From the NCBI GenBank assembly GCA_025024175.1, contig QCXZ01000064.1:20580286-20644285 (forward strand): a stretch of DNA of 64,000 bases, written 5' to 3'. The notes beneath the pieces are model-generated. The model was given only the letters and a program-made list of their open reading frames with translations, did not search any database and had not been told where the DNA came from. The DNA is from Rhyzopertha dominica (taxonomy: Eukaryota > Arthropoda > Insecta > Coleoptera > Bostrichidae). Numbering within the stretch: position 1 is the first letter of the stretch; each line of letters starts with the position of its first letter. Shown here one piece after another: positions 11,522-23,978 of the stretch. Both the position numbers and the translations under genes were made by a program.

Positions 11522-12669
11522 CAGAGCTTGGGAAGAACTTGTAACTAAGATACTTTTTAGTAGCTAAGTTACTTTTAATTCGGATCAAAAAAAAAACTAA
11601 TAGCGTAGTTTCTTGTTAAAAATGTAACTATAACTGTAATTATAGTTTTTTTAATATTGGACTGGTCCAATTTAAAAGGTGGTACAGTATAGTCAACCTT
11701 GCTCTACCTACCTAACAGAGAAATGACGGACCAAGACCAAAGAATATTGTTTTGTTTTGTGATTAGTACATCAACAATGTTTGTTTAAATTTGTTTTTTG
11801 TTATAGGTAACTCAAACCTAAGTACACTTCATCTGACTAGAAAGGAATACAGGAGCGTCATCATTTGCATGCGCGATTTGCGCGTCATAACCAGAGTCGC
11901 CATCGTTAGTAGGGGTCAGTTAATAGGTTGCAGTACAATGCGCAGCACACAGCAAAACATAAGGATATGCAGACAAAACACTAATAATTAAAAAAAACAT
12001 GCTGTATAAACAGTAAATACGAAACGCGCTAATAAAAACACACACTCTGACCGTCTACTCCAAACGAAACGCGAACGTTGAATTAGACGAATGCGAGCAC
12101 GCCACTGAATGGTGTCGTTACCTGGCAACGGTTGGTGTCGCATGCGAAAANTGGTTTGTGCGCATGACGTCATTGATGATGCCCTGTATTCTTCTCTATT
12201 CAGATAAAGTGTACCTATTCTGTTTTTCGATTTATATTAAAGTTGTTAGAATTTTATATTTATTTATACGTTGTTGTGTTTGTTTTTGCATGCCTATGGA
12301 CAGTATGGAGTTTATTTTAAGTTTATTAACTTACTTTTTGATTAAAATTACATACAAATAAATCAGTTCTTTATAAGTGCCTATCTACCTATCGAAATTG
12401 GAATTTCTGGAACGTTCAATCGTGTTCTAGTTATTATTTACTTGACCTTAAAACTTTAAAGGTATTATCTACCTTTTATTTTACTCCCTCCAAAAATAAC
12501 TATAAAAATAACTATTTTTAAGTTACTTACTTACTTGTAACTTGTAACTAAGCTACATTCGAAAATAAGTACCTATCTAATTACCTAAGTAACTAAAGTT
12601 ATGTACATTCTATTCCGTAACTATGCAAAGTAACTTAGTTACATTTCAAAAGTAACCTTCCCAGCTCTG
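11522..12669. mobile_element. Non-autonomous hAT transposon, 1,148 bp
   Basis: The left end begins CAGAGCTTGGGAAG. The right end, read on the minus strand, begins CAGAGCTGGGAAGG. These are the short CA-starting terminal inverted repeats of hAT elements. Flanking 8-bp duplications are GTCAGTTT (11514-11521) and GTAAGTTT (12670-12677), matching at 7 of 8 positions, the size expected for hAT insertion. Both subterminal regions carry many copies of GTAACTAAG and AAGTTAC words, the usual transposase-binding layout. The interior has no transposase frame, so the element depends on an enzyme from elsewhere. It contains a perfect hairpin at 11656-11671 and a CRE-type palindrome TGACGTCA near 12165. 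Confidence 0.9.
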
Positions 12670-12677
12670 GTAAGTTT

Positions 12678-13899
12678 AACAGTTTATGTAATCCGACTGC
12701 GAAGCTGAAAGGTTATTCTGTCGAACTGACATGATTTGCAATTGTGCAGGAAGTGCAGGTCCCTATATACACGTATATAATTGATTTTTCAATAGAAAAA
12801 GGCTAATAAAAAACTAATGTGCTGGCTAATTGTCCTAAGATGACAGGGCCATAAATAATTTAAAAATTACCTTATTTATTTTGAAGTACGTATTTATTTT
12901 GTGCGATTACTACATGTAAGTTCTTTCACCACAAAACACTTTGGTTTATTTCATTTAATGGTAACCTCCGAAGCGACTCACTTTGAACAATTAATGATAA
13001 ATTTCAAATTATAACGTCGCGTATAGTTTGTATGGCACAAGTAAATTGGTTACTATGGAACTGGGAATGTGGTGCTAGTCATTCATAACATATAAGATAA
13101 AAATTGAAAATAGCGAGAAAAAACAGATTTAAAACTATAAGTACTTAAAAATAATTAGGTTATACACCCTTGAACCAGCCAGGTAATATCCACCCCACTG
13201 AGAGAGTACTCTTACCTAAAATCAACTTTTACTAACCTTAAACCTTAATCGACCTTAAGCTAGTTGATATCACCAAGAATCTAAAAACTGAGATCTACTG
13301 AAATGGAGGAAGGAGTCAGTAGGTATCAAAGGTAATAATATCCAACAGTAGCTTACTTTGTGTCTTATTTGGAGGTGTTAAGTTTAATCTAGATACAATA
13401 TGAAGCCTAATCATATTTTTACCCGTAAAACAGTAGAGCAACAAAAATGGTAAAACTTAAAAGATACAGCTTAGCAAATTATTACAAAAGAAAATGAACT
13501 GTGGGGAAACTACCTAAAGAAGGTGACGAAAACACGGTGGTAGATAGAGTAAGGTGTGCTGATTGTCAGACTATAAAGTATATTGGAAATAAATGCTCAA
13601 AAATTTTTAGGAGGTCCATTTTAAATAGAAAGGAATTAACTGCATATAAGTAACTCTTGAAGAATTATGAAGACATGTGCTAAAGTGACGTCAATGTTGC
13701 TACAGGCTATGACTTAAACAACTTTATATCTTTGTCATTAAGGATTTTATCGCACATTTTCTAGAGTATTCTTTAAACTGTAGTCTTTTAGTGCATACAC
13801 GGAAATGGATTTCCACTTTTAAGTAGCTTTTTTCCTGCAAATCCCGTGGAAATAGGGAATCGTTATGGATTCTCATGGCAGGTCTGCAGCATTGTTTAA
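12678..13899. other. AT-rich DNA, nothing recognised
   Basis: No coding, repeat or terminal structure that I can support. Confidence 0.5.
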
Positions 13900-14240
13900 G
13901 GCAAACTAAGATTGATTATCATACAAAACCTAGCTCGATTTCCCTCCCGAACTTTGGAGCACGACCCCTCCCCGGACGCCATTAATGCATCAAAACTTGC
14001 AAAGCGTATTTCATGCCCTGGGGGCTTTTGATGTGTTTTTTTATGTCGATATTAATATTTGATAGCCGACCACGTGATTGGATTTTCGACCTTTAGACGT
14101 TTCGGCAGCGGAGTGCTTTCTCGTTACTTTATGTACTTCCGGTGATACCGCAAGTAGTTTACGACATGCCGTCAAAATTTCCAATCGATGTTCCATCAAG
14201 AGGTCGAGCTAAATAATAGCAGGTTGGGTTTATGCGATGC
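13900..14240. promoter_or_regulatory. GC-elevated non-coding island, candidate enhancer
   Basis: Less AT-rich than its flanks, without a usable frame. It holds the E-box palindrome CACGTG near 14072 and two facing TCF-like words, GCATCAAAA near 13988 and CTTTTGATG near 14024. The clustering is visible, while the regulatory reading is inference. Confidence 0.3.
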
Positions 14241-15989
14241 TAAATTTTTATTTTTACGCTGTACGTGGAATTACCCGATACAACTAGTGGTTTCTACCCT
14301 GAATTAATGTATTATACTATTTATATTTATATCAGCGCTCTCGAGGGAAGGATTTTTAAGTTACGTGTTCATAAAACTCTTTAGAAATTGCAAGCCTAAT
14401 GAAAAACTATGTTGTCTCGAAGTTATATGAGTCGACGCAGTCGCCGAAGTGGTGAGAGTAAGTCAGAAGATTTTGCAAAGCTATCCATGACTTCGACGGC
14501 ATCATTAGCTAAAAAGTCCATGGGCTGTTGTGGTCTGGGGTGTTCTTGTTAGAAAAAAAAAACATTTGAGATATTTCGGTGCATGGTACAGGAACGGATT
14601 GTAGAGCTCCAGCGATCTGTTGAATAGGGAACAATTTTAATACTTTGTGGCTGAATATTGTTAAATGTACATGAAAAATGAGCCAATCGGTATCATTCCT
14701 GTGTAACACAAAGATAAATCAAAGAAGCCCGTAAACCTAAAGTGTAGTTTATGCAAGTCTGTCCTATAAGTATTTTGTTATAAAGATGTCATGGCAAAGT
14801 TCTGATGCGATGCCGACCGTCGAAGTGAACGCATGCAACCGGACTGTGCTCAGTGCTCCGAGTTTTACATCTTTATTTGCATGAAAAGTAAACCGCTAAA
14901 ATATATATCTACCTTGTAGATGTCGTAAAGTCTTGTGTCAGTGATTTGTGATTATGCTAGACCAGTTTATCTGAGTAGATAGCACAGATGAAGACGCCCT
15001 CATCTACACTGAGCGCAATTATCACATCGTTGCATAACATAATAATTACGCATGACTAGTACTAGTTTTTTTACGTGAAAACAAAATTGGCATCAAACGA
15101 GGTAAACGTAGCAAAGCTAGGACAAACTTGTGTCGTAAATCAAGCGAGGGTACAGACCACCTTTAACAAAGTTGGAAGAGGCCTTGGAAATAACCACAAA
15201 ATACACTTCGAAATACACCGGTAAAGAAATCTTAAAGTTAATAGACAAGAAGGCAGTGAAACTAAAACGTTTAAAAATTGGCTAAATACAGTTTACATTG
15301 TTACAAGCGAAAAACCATCCAGTATTTCATTTCATCGTTTCTTCTGTGTAGATTTCACCCGTTTGACATGCAGTAAATCACTAAATAGGAGAAGCACTAT
15401 TAACATAAGTATGATCCTAAACATACGGGAGACGACAAATACGTAAAATCAATACTCATACCATTGCAATTAAAAGTAGAATGACCAACTAACTAAAAAC
15501 CAATAAATACAAACTTCGTCTTTTTAGAGGTTCTTCCCGCAGCAAAAAAAACGCAACGCAACTGAAACTACACAAAGTAAATATCTCATAATTGCGGTAC
15601 AAAAAATCTCGGAGGACCTGAACTGCTTTCTAAAAGAACACTAGCTTACCAAATATGCGGGATAAATATTACCCAACAAGAACATCATATGAGAAAAAAC
15701 ATCCGAATTTAATCCGCGTTCGTTGCTATAACAACACCAATCAGAACACCAAATTTATGGCGTTGCTAGGCGATACCCGTCTGTGTAGGTGAGAGACAGC
15801 AGTAATGCAACCTATTTAAAAGTCATTAAGTGATTATGATTATCCACGAGGTTTACGAATTCTAGGCATTTTGGAAAAGATAAAACAATAAAGACACAAT
15901 TGCTTCTTTTTCTTCCTAACATGAATAAAACGTGCGTATTTCTTGCTAGATTACAGCACATACACAAGTTGTTGTTGCTTTTGAGCTGC
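14241..15989. other. AT-rich DNA, nothing recognised
   Basis: No gene, repeat or element end can be supported in this stretch. Confidence 0.5.
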
Positions 15990-16350
15990 AGCATGTTTGA
16001 GGTAACACTTATTCTCTTTCCCAAAGCGTGCCGCCACTGTTTACATCAACTTTTACCTTGTCCGCACCTCGACTACCCACATCCCGATCAAGTTCCCCGC
16101 CGAACTAAACTCTGGCCGTTAAACGATTCCAAAACTTTCCTAATGAACACTAAACCCCCGGGATGCGAGAGCCGCCGTTCTTTTTCTGCGTTTTTAATTC
16201 CCTGACTCCGCGCTGTGGCGTCCGAAACACGGCAGAAAAGCACCGCAACCTGCCGCGAGCTCGAGTGTTTTACGACCGTATAAAACATAATAAGCCAAAC
16301 CCCGTCGATGTTTGTTAGGGCGGGATTAACATGCATGGAGTGTTTATAGG
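15990..16350. promoter_or_regulatory. GC-elevated non-coding island
   Basis: Open frames exist on both strands (15900-16205 plus and 16088-16384 minus), but neither resembles a protein, and the overlap points to composition rather than coding. The block includes GAGCTCGAGTG and CGTATAAAACATAA words. It is a candidate conserved regulatory block, untested. Confidence 0.25.
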
Positions 16351-18430
16351 TCTGCAGCGTGTTCTTATGTGCCCTTTGTGACATTTAATGAAACATGATG
16401 AATATATTGTTTTCAATATGGCGGTCTTCAACTTCTGCCATCTATTTATCTTATTTAATAATAAGAATAATAGAAGCTCCACAAGATTTCCGTATAGGTA
16501 GTTAAGTTAGTTTGCTATTCCTTTCATGTCGCTTACCTTGAGTCTCAATCCTCCCTTGGTCTTCTAGCTACTCAAGAGCTTTTGACATCCATCTGTTCTT
16601 TGTTTTCGCACAGGCATCGTTTTTGCCCCTGTTTAGTCATTTCGCGTTCAGACTGACATTCTATAACAACGCCGTTACTCTATGTTCGTTATCAACATCA
16701 ATTAATTGTCGTCCCACTTTCTGCTAGTCTGTAGCATTTTCTATTCAATTTTTCTGAATATCAGGGATCCACACCCATACTCTCACAATTATTTACACAG
16801 CCCCAGTAGTTTTCACGTTTACTTCTTACCTACTATATATGGTCTTAATTTCAGTATCTATTTCGTGCTGCTTAGTAAGAGTAGTTCCCTGGTTTGTAAC
16901 AACAAGCCTTAAAGCAGAAGGATTATATACATTTTAGATCTTAGAATGAAAAGTAGGGATGCGTAACTATGATTTGGCATATGTACTGAGCGTGTTAACA
17001 AAAACGAACGGCCGCCATTTTATCGGTGTGTAACAACTCGTGTCAACCAAGACAGATTTTGCGCGACATTGTGCATTAAAAGGTTTTCCCATACAAGAGC
17101 AGTGATTCAGTGCAGTTTATAAATGTATTAGTTGGAGTAAAATAACAAATTTTAATTAACGGCATGTTCCAATGGGGTAGGCCAATATTGCACATTTTTG
17201 CTCGTCATATAGTATATACAATGATGATTGGTGTCTGTAACAGTCTCACTTATTTCCAATGATGTTCATCTTCCATCATATTAATTTAGTGTCATAGTAT
17301 TTGGAAGAAAAATCTAAGAGAGACTTCAGGCAATAATATTAGAAAATGAAAAATTGACGTTGGCGTCTTATAAGTAAATAACCCAAGTGGCATAATCAAA
17401 CATTGTGTCATACGAAACGGTAAACTCGAAAAACTAATTTTTTTATCAATGGGCTGGTGTAGTTTCTTTATAAAATGTAAAGAATTAAATTATTTTTTGA
17501 TATTTATTGACATATATTTTTTATACCAACAACCTGTTTTCTCTTTTACAAAAAACTGTAAAACAATATGGTGTCACACACGCACTGGATTTCTGCACCA
17601 ACTAGTTTAATCAAATATAAAAAGTAATTATTTATACCTACATATGCATAGGTACTTCAAAATTTATTTAACTGCGGAAAGGAATTTTAAACAATACACT
17701 GATAATTATTGGTAGTATTCTATTTTAGGTGAAAGCTAAATAACGTAATTGTAATGTTAAATAATTAGTTATTATGTGTGGTAACGTTTTCGCATGTTCC
17801 TAATATCCGTGTTTTTGTACGAATTAACGCGTACACAGACACGGTTAAGGTCATAATAAAAGGACCCCGATTAAACGTACTAGACAAAGTTAATTTCAAT
17901 GTAATCTCTCAAAGACTCGCTTATGCCTTTANATACACCTACTGAGGTAGAAATAAGAACACCCAGTAGGGAGCTTGAAATAATGAGCTTTATCTAAGCA
18001 TCACTCGCATTTGAAAACCCAATTGTCCTATTTGCAAAGGTATTTTGAATCAATTGTTTTGCTCATAAATGTATTTAAAAAGCAAGAATAGACAAAAAAG
18101 AAAATTTAAGAATTATGCATAAGTAACATTGCATTTCAACCATACAGTAGTTAAAAACTGGAAAATAAATCAAGTGCTCCACATATACTTGAATCTGTCA
18201 GTTTTAATGCACCTAGAGATACTCCACTATTTTATATAAATACTTGTGATACGAATTATTTACAAAATTCGTCTTTAAATAGTACCTATGTTAGCTAACT
18301 GTAACTGTATTTTTTGAAATGTTGAATTCTTTGTTCATTTCTTTTCTAAATTTAAACTTTCGGCCAATAAGCGCGAATTGATGTAAGTTCTTATGAGATG
18401 TATGTATGATTTCGATAACTGGATACCTAT
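16351..18430. other. AT-rich DNA, nothing recognised
   Basis: About 2 kb with no supported feature. A phrase near 17415-17430 (ACGAAACGGTAAACTCG) recalls the leader of the DDE elements seen elsewhere in the window but is too short to call. Confidence 0.5.
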
Positions 18431-18589
18431 TTGTACATTTAACTGTTTTTTTGTAAAGGCTTCACCGTGAATAAACAACAAGGCATACAGGAGACAAAAA
18501 TTTTCAGTAAGAGGAAAAAAGGGAAAAATTCAAAGAAATAATCCAAGAGGGAGGAAAGAAAGCATGTGGGATATCGATAACAGGAGGAT

Positions 18590-20520
18590 AAAAAAAGAAC
18601 AAGTTGGTGGAGCAAGGAAATTAAAATCATCGTCAAAGAGAAACAGATCAAGTGGAGAGCTTACTTGCAACAAAGAAGTGAGGAGACTTATGAAAAATAC
18701 AAAATTGCGAGAAGGACAGCAAAAGAGAAGATAAAGATGGCTAAAGCCAAAGAATGGGAGGAGTAAACCAGAAGCTATTCTATAAAGCTCTCAAGAACAT
18801 GAAGAACAAACGGGAAACGCTTGGATCGAGACAAATAATGGATAAGAAGGGGAAAATAGTCACAGAAGATGATAAAATCATGGAGAGATGGAAACAATAC
18901 TATCAGGATAATCAGGAAGAAGAAGAAATAAATGAAGAGGATACAATAATAGTAGGAGATAAAGTAACAAACACACTTGAAGGAAGGGCAGACGAAGAGC
19001 AGGAAGAAGAAGAAGTTATACAANTGGAAGNGGTCGAAAAGGCAGTAAGAAACTTGAAGAACGGCAAAGCAGCAGGAGTGGACGGAATTAACGCAGAACT
19101 ATTAAAATATATGGGAAAAGAAGGAATAAAGTTTTTTCACAAATTAATTAGAGAAGCATGGGAAACTTTAATAGTCCTTGAAGACTGGCAAACTTCAGTA
19201 ATTGTACCAATATTTAAAAAAGGTAACCAGAGGGAGTGCTCGAATTACAGAGGGATCCCACTGCTTTGCGTAGCTAGTAAGGTTTACGAGATGATTTTGG
19301 AAGGAAGATTAAGACAGATAATGGAAGACAAACTGCATGGAGCACAAAGCGGGTTTAGACCGGGACATTGTACAAGCGAACATATATTTACATTCAGAAA
19401 TGTCATTGAGAAAACACTACCTTACAATAAAGAAGTATATGTGCTTCCTAGATCTGGAAAAAGCCTTTGACAAGGTGGCAAGGCAAAAATTATGGGAAGT
19501 CTTCGAGAAAAACATCCAAGTGTTTAACAAAAGCCATCAAATCATTGTACAAAAAAAAACTGAAAACATAGTAAGACGAGACAACCAAGAGACAGAGAAA
19601 TTCAGGACGTAAAAAGGGAGTTAGACAAGGGAGCAACCTTAGCCTATTGCTTTTTATTATCTTTATGGATGAAATTATTAAAAACGTAAACAGTAAAAAT
19701 AAGAAAATGGTGGTGGGATACCATAAACTAAAACCAGTAGAAATAGGGGACTGTGCATTTGCAGATGACATAGCAATAATGGCTAACAATGAGAGCAATT
19801 TACAATTCAATGTAAGTTTGTGGATGGAAGAGCTGGAAAATAAAAACAAGAAGGTCAATATTAACAAGACAAAAGTAATGGTGATCACAAATAACAAGGA
19901 AAGAAAAATAAATATAAAAATTAAGGATCAGACAATAGAGCAAGTGGATAATATAAAGTACCTAGGAGTAATTATAGACAAGAGTGGAAAATGGACATAG
20001 AAATTAACAACAGAATCGCAACTACGGCAAAGCTGTTCCACTGTATCAAGAGGGGATTCATTAATAAAAATGAGATTAGTAATAAAACGAAACTAACAAT
20101 ATATAAAACTGTATATCCACCGACTCTACTATACGGAAGTGAAACATGGGTGTTAACAGAGAAACAACATAAGAAGATACAAGCAATAGAAATGAAGTAC
20201 CTCGGGAATGTAGCTAAAGTCACGATAATGGACAAAATTAGGAACGACGACATAAGAGAAGGACTAAAAATTGAAAGTGTCAAAAATCATATTAAGAAAA
20301 CACAATTAAGATGGTGGGGACACATGAAAAGGCTACCGAAAAAAAGACAAGTAAGAGAGGTGTGGGAAGCAAGGATTGTGGGAAGAAGAAAGAAAGGGAG
20401 ACGTGGGATAAAGAAATGAAGGAAATAATGTATAGAAGAGACCTAAGGTGAAACCAGGCTGAAATCATGGCGCAGGATAGGACCATCTGGAGGGCAGTAG
20501 TGGAATAGAGATGGAAAGAA
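18590..20520 (+). pseudogene. Reverse transcriptase of the RTE-like LINE, frameshifted
   Basis: The gene product would copy its own RNA into DNA at a nicked chromosomal site. Blocks appear in order. NLKNGKAAGVDGINAELLK lies at about 19051-19107. The SVIVPIFKKGN and NYRGIPLLCVASKVYE blocks lie at 19192-19290 and AQSGFRPGHCTSEHIF at 19342. Next is FLDLEKAFDKV at about 19445, which is in a shifted frame, then GVRQGSNLSLLLFIIFMDEI at about 19617, also shifted. The catalytic block FADDIAIMA with both active-site aspartates is at 19758-19784, and KYLGVIID at about 19957. The frame breaks again near 20000, before LLYGSETW (20130) and LRWWGHMKRL (20305). A last shift near 20405 leads into TWDKEMKEIMYRRDLR. 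At least four frameshifts are visible. Key catalytic residues are intact, which suggests fairly recent death. Confidence 0.92.
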
Positions 20521-20669
20521 GAAAATGCGTAGTGAATGTAAGCAAGCAAACAAGTGTGTGAATGTAACTGAGAGAAATTGATCAAAAGACGCAACAAACA
20601 TTGGTTAACATCGAAGACTGGAAGGGTAACTGTAAAGTGAAATATTAATTTAAGTGGAAAAGGATTTCA

Positions 20670-20729
20670 CCCTCTACACTTAAAAGTAGAAGAGGGATAG
20701 ATTATATATATTATTATTATTATTATTAA
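20670..20729 (+). repeat. LINE 3' stem-loop and (ATT)n tail
   Basis: CCCTCTAC at 20670-20677 can pair with the GTAG and GAGGG at 20686-20696, leaving a bulge and an eight-base loop. About ten bases later an ATT microsatellite (20706-20729) ends the element. LINE 3' hairpins followed by simple repeats are recognition structures for the element's own reverse transcriptase. That role is family knowledge, not shown here. Confidence 0.6.
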
Positions 20730-20733
20730 GTGT

Positions 20734-22439
20734 AATTACATCATACTTATTCTCTGAATCTGAAAGATTTTAATGTCAATATCCTCGCTGTCTTCTGTGA
20801 TGATTCATCTTTCTTGAGCTTGTTTGTTGGTTGAGCTTCTCTTGGTTCCCGTTTCTCTATCATATTTTAAGATTTTGTATGGGGCATGGAAGGTCGTATA
20901 ACATANCCTAGTAAGACAAACATATTTTTTGAGTTAGCATTCCTCATTTTTACTTGCGTTTTACTTGTGGTTTATGTTACATTTTGTCATCCTGGGGACA
21001 AGCTCGGGAAGTTTGACATTTTTTGTCAATTAAGTCAAAACGTATGCAATTATTTTGGCAATTGATGATCGCAGACTGAAAAAATTATAATTGGCATGAG
21101 TATATCTCTTGCGAAACTATTTATGCTTTCGTCTCCTACAAATACATATATGAAAATTTTCTGACAACAAACCATAAACATTAAAGTTGCAAGTCTCCAA
21201 TTGGCGGAAAGTGGTATGTTGTGAATGTTTTACTAATTATCATTGTATAGGGCTTCTTAAATCTTAAGTTATACTCTGTATTAAAAATGTATTTGTAGTA
21301 AAACTCCTTTACAGGCACTTGATGTTTTTTTTTAACACAACACTTTACATAAATCGTGTTTATCTTACTTATACTTAATTCATCTGAGATATATTATGCA
21401 TTTTGATTATTTTTTCTCAGATAGTGACTAAAGTATTTGTGGAATAAATATTTTATTAACTCCTTAATTTTTTCGAGGGTTCCTTTTTCGATGTGTTCAT
21501 CGAGTTCAGTTACGCCGAATTCATTCGATTTATTGCAACATGCACTTGAAATCGTCGCACAAAAATATCAAAATTGCGCAATAAAATTGCTTTTTCATTA
21601 CCGTCATTTGCTTACTACAGTTCTTATGAGATGAAGCTGCAGCTTTGTGTCTCCTGGGCTCAAATTTGCTTATGCAGAAAGGTAAATTAGCTTTAGAATT
21701 TAGTAAGCAGTTAATGTCTGTCGGTTTCGCTAATGCAGTTTCAATAATAACTCCAGATTTGATGTATCGCACGTATAATTAAAAAGCATCTATCCTGGTA
21801 ATAACTAATATATATTTTCATAAGGTTTCACTTAATTTTTTATTAAATGTATTCATTTTCACCAAATCCGTTTAGGGGCAAAATGCAAAAATCACAATCA
21901 GGTTTGTAATAATTAGGAATTATTTTTAATTATATTTGTGTTTACCACCATTTTCCTCATCAGTACGCATATTAAGCTGTTGCAAAAACAGTGATTTTTC
22001 GACAAAATCAATCAACAGATTTAGTCAGTCACCAAAGACTCATTCACAAACTGCACTCTTGACATTATCAGACTATAGAATGTCTTAGTAGTAAAACGGT
22101 TTTAGCCCACTTAAATAATTTTACAAAAGAAAAGCAAATATCTCAAGATCTTACACCTATGACCTTTTTATTAAGGTATGAGATTTCCTCAGATTTATTG
22201 TGTCGCACTTTTCTAACATTAACTCGTTCATATCCATATTCAATCATTAACACGTAATCCAACAATCAGGGAAATGCGAACGAATTGTATTATTATATTC
22301 TCAGTTTTCCAAATGTAAATATTATGCAGTTTGTATAAAATACCCAAATGCCCCCCTAACGATTGTGGTAATCATATCCTATTCCAAGCTACCAAGCCAA
22401 CACATTTCAGCACCAAATTATTCCTAACACCCTAAAAAA
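20734..22439. other. AT-rich DNA, nothing recognised
   Basis: No supported gene or element. Frames at 21437-21634 and 21530-21772 overlap on opposite strands and look like noise. Confidence 0.5.
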
Positions 22440-22760
22440 AGGCAGCAACAAGGTCTTAATGTGTTTTCGGTAAATAACACCACAGCGCCAGGTATGTGCG
22501 CCGCCCCTGACCAAGAAATCCAATTAGACGGCGGCTGTTGCCTTTTGCATTTCACACCAGAGCTGGACAGTTTTTTGTCGGCGGAGGGGCCTTTTTGTGT
22601 TAGCGCACCTAGTCATTAATTCGGTAGCTAGCAAGGCGCATTTTTTGCTGCCGGATACTTACACATTTCAAGTGTATTCGTGTCTAGTGCGTAATAGCGC
22701 AGCCGAAAGCGGTTGTTATAGCTTAAAATTATTTACAAGCAAGGTGATTTGGATTACTGA
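22440..22760. promoter_or_regulatory. GC-elevated non-coding island
   Basis: A block with CGCCGCCCCTGACC near 22500 and GGCGGAGGGGCC near 22580, between strongly AT-rich flanks and without a believable protein. Candidate regulatory DNA, with low certainty. Confidence 0.25.
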
Positions 22761-23795
22761 GGTTTTTTTGTCCGCTTGGTAATAATAGAGACCGTGTTCT
22801 GAATTCCCTGGAAGTACTCGAGGCAATACATTATTCCGAGACTGGTGTCAACAGACAAAGACCGCCAAAATGCCTGTAGATGATATAATGCTTTTAAGAA
22901 TTATTAATTGCAGTATCGTTACTGCCAACGTGATATTCAACTATAATTACAACATAAAAAAATCTTTATAATTTCTCATGAATCAAGCAAAGATCAGTAA
23001 AGCGGTCACATTTTATATCGAAGTGTAACAGCTCAGTAACAAATCTAAAAGTATTAGCGTTGTCGCCAAAATGAGTATTCCACAAGGCAAACAAATACTA
23101 TTATTAAGCAATATGACTTCAAATATCTAAAGAATTGATCTTTTGTCTATAAGAAAAAGAATAATGATGTAGGTAATCTTGCAGTTTTTTTATTTTGTTA
23201 TAATGAGGGAAACTCGGTGCCTGCAGTTTAGGCAACCAGAACCATGTTGGCGCAGCTGGCTTACGCTTTCTTGTATGTTCTCGAAGCTTTTTTGGAACAT
23301 CCGGATATATTCATTGTGTCAAGAAGCATGCGGAGGTAGCCTAATTTGGAAAGAGATAAAGCAAGAACAAAGCAATCCAAGTATTCCAAAGTGTGTTGTA
23401 GTGACAGTGTAGTGTTTTTAATAGTGCTAAGTTAAATTAGTAGGATATTGTACTGGNGATGCCTGAATTTAGTGTTGTATGAGTACGATTTTCCGATAAT
23501 ATGTTACCTATATAAATAAAACAGTATTAGTATATAATATATAACTTATGCGCAAAACTATGACAGCAACAAATATATATTTAACAAAATAGAGGCATAA
23601 CGCAAAATAGCACTTTCCTTGATTTGAGATAAAAATTTAAGTCGCCAATTTGGAATACTATTAAAAACATATACGTCTTTCATAAAACCTATACAAATGC
23701 TCCTACTGATTCTGAACTTCCCACATTCCTAAGGTGCCTATTTATTGCATTAGACATATTCTGCTCACTTTGCCGCCATATTTATCTGGATATAG
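22761..23795. other. Mostly AT-rich; one unrecognised frame at 23179-23412
   Basis: A plus frame of 77 codons at 23179-23412 is relatively GC-rich and includes Trp and Cys residues (EPCWRSWLTLSCMFSKLFW). I do not recognise it, and it lacks an element context. Nothing else is supported. Confidence 0.3.
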
Positions 23796-23978
23796 GTAAT
23801 ATCTCAAGTGCATCAATTTTTTTCGGAGAAATTCGGATATATGGTATTTGCTTAACAATTAAATAGCGCGAGCGCTAGTTGTTTCATTCTTCAACTAGCG
23901 CGAAAGCCATTTGTTAAACAAATGGTTTGGAAGCGAATTTTTCCATAGAAAAAATTAGATGCACGAGGGATATTTCGT
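23796..23978. repeat. Foldback (long imperfect inverted repeat)
   Basis: Two arms of about 86 bp (23796-23881 and 23892-23978) are reverse complements with mismatches and a 4-bp gap, around a 10-base loop. The inner ten bases pair perfectly, GCGCTAGTTG against CAACTAGCGC. Outer matches include GTGCATC with GATGCAC and ATTTG-TTAACAA with its complement. A smaller perfect hairpin, CCATTTGTT and AACAAATGG around one A, sits within the right arm. It could be a MITE of the foldback type. I could not find convincing target duplications. Confidence 0.65.

Larger units (their letters stand above)
18460..20733 (+). mobile_element. 5'-truncated RTE-like non-LTR retrotransposon
   Basis: A LINE copy in plus orientation. 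It starts inside the linker between endonuclease and reverse transcriptase (SWWSKEIKIIVKEK at about 18601), so the endonuclease domain is missing. It then covers the reverse transcriptase, a carboxyl-terminal region, a short 3' UTR, a stem-loop (20670-20696) and an (ATT)n tail (20706-20729). The carboxyl block LLYGSETWVLT followed by LRWWGHMKRLPKKR is characteristic of RTE-type and related LINEs, the proteins often labelled craniofacial development protein 2-like. Loss of the 5' end is the usual result of incomplete target-primed reverse transcription. Several frameshifts make this copy dead. Confidence 0.93.

Noticed and set aside
19490..20597. Several long minus-strand ORFs across the LINE
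   Set aside because: They are the reverse of the plus-strand reverse transcriptase and are rich in Leu, Ile and Ser as expected for antisense frames.
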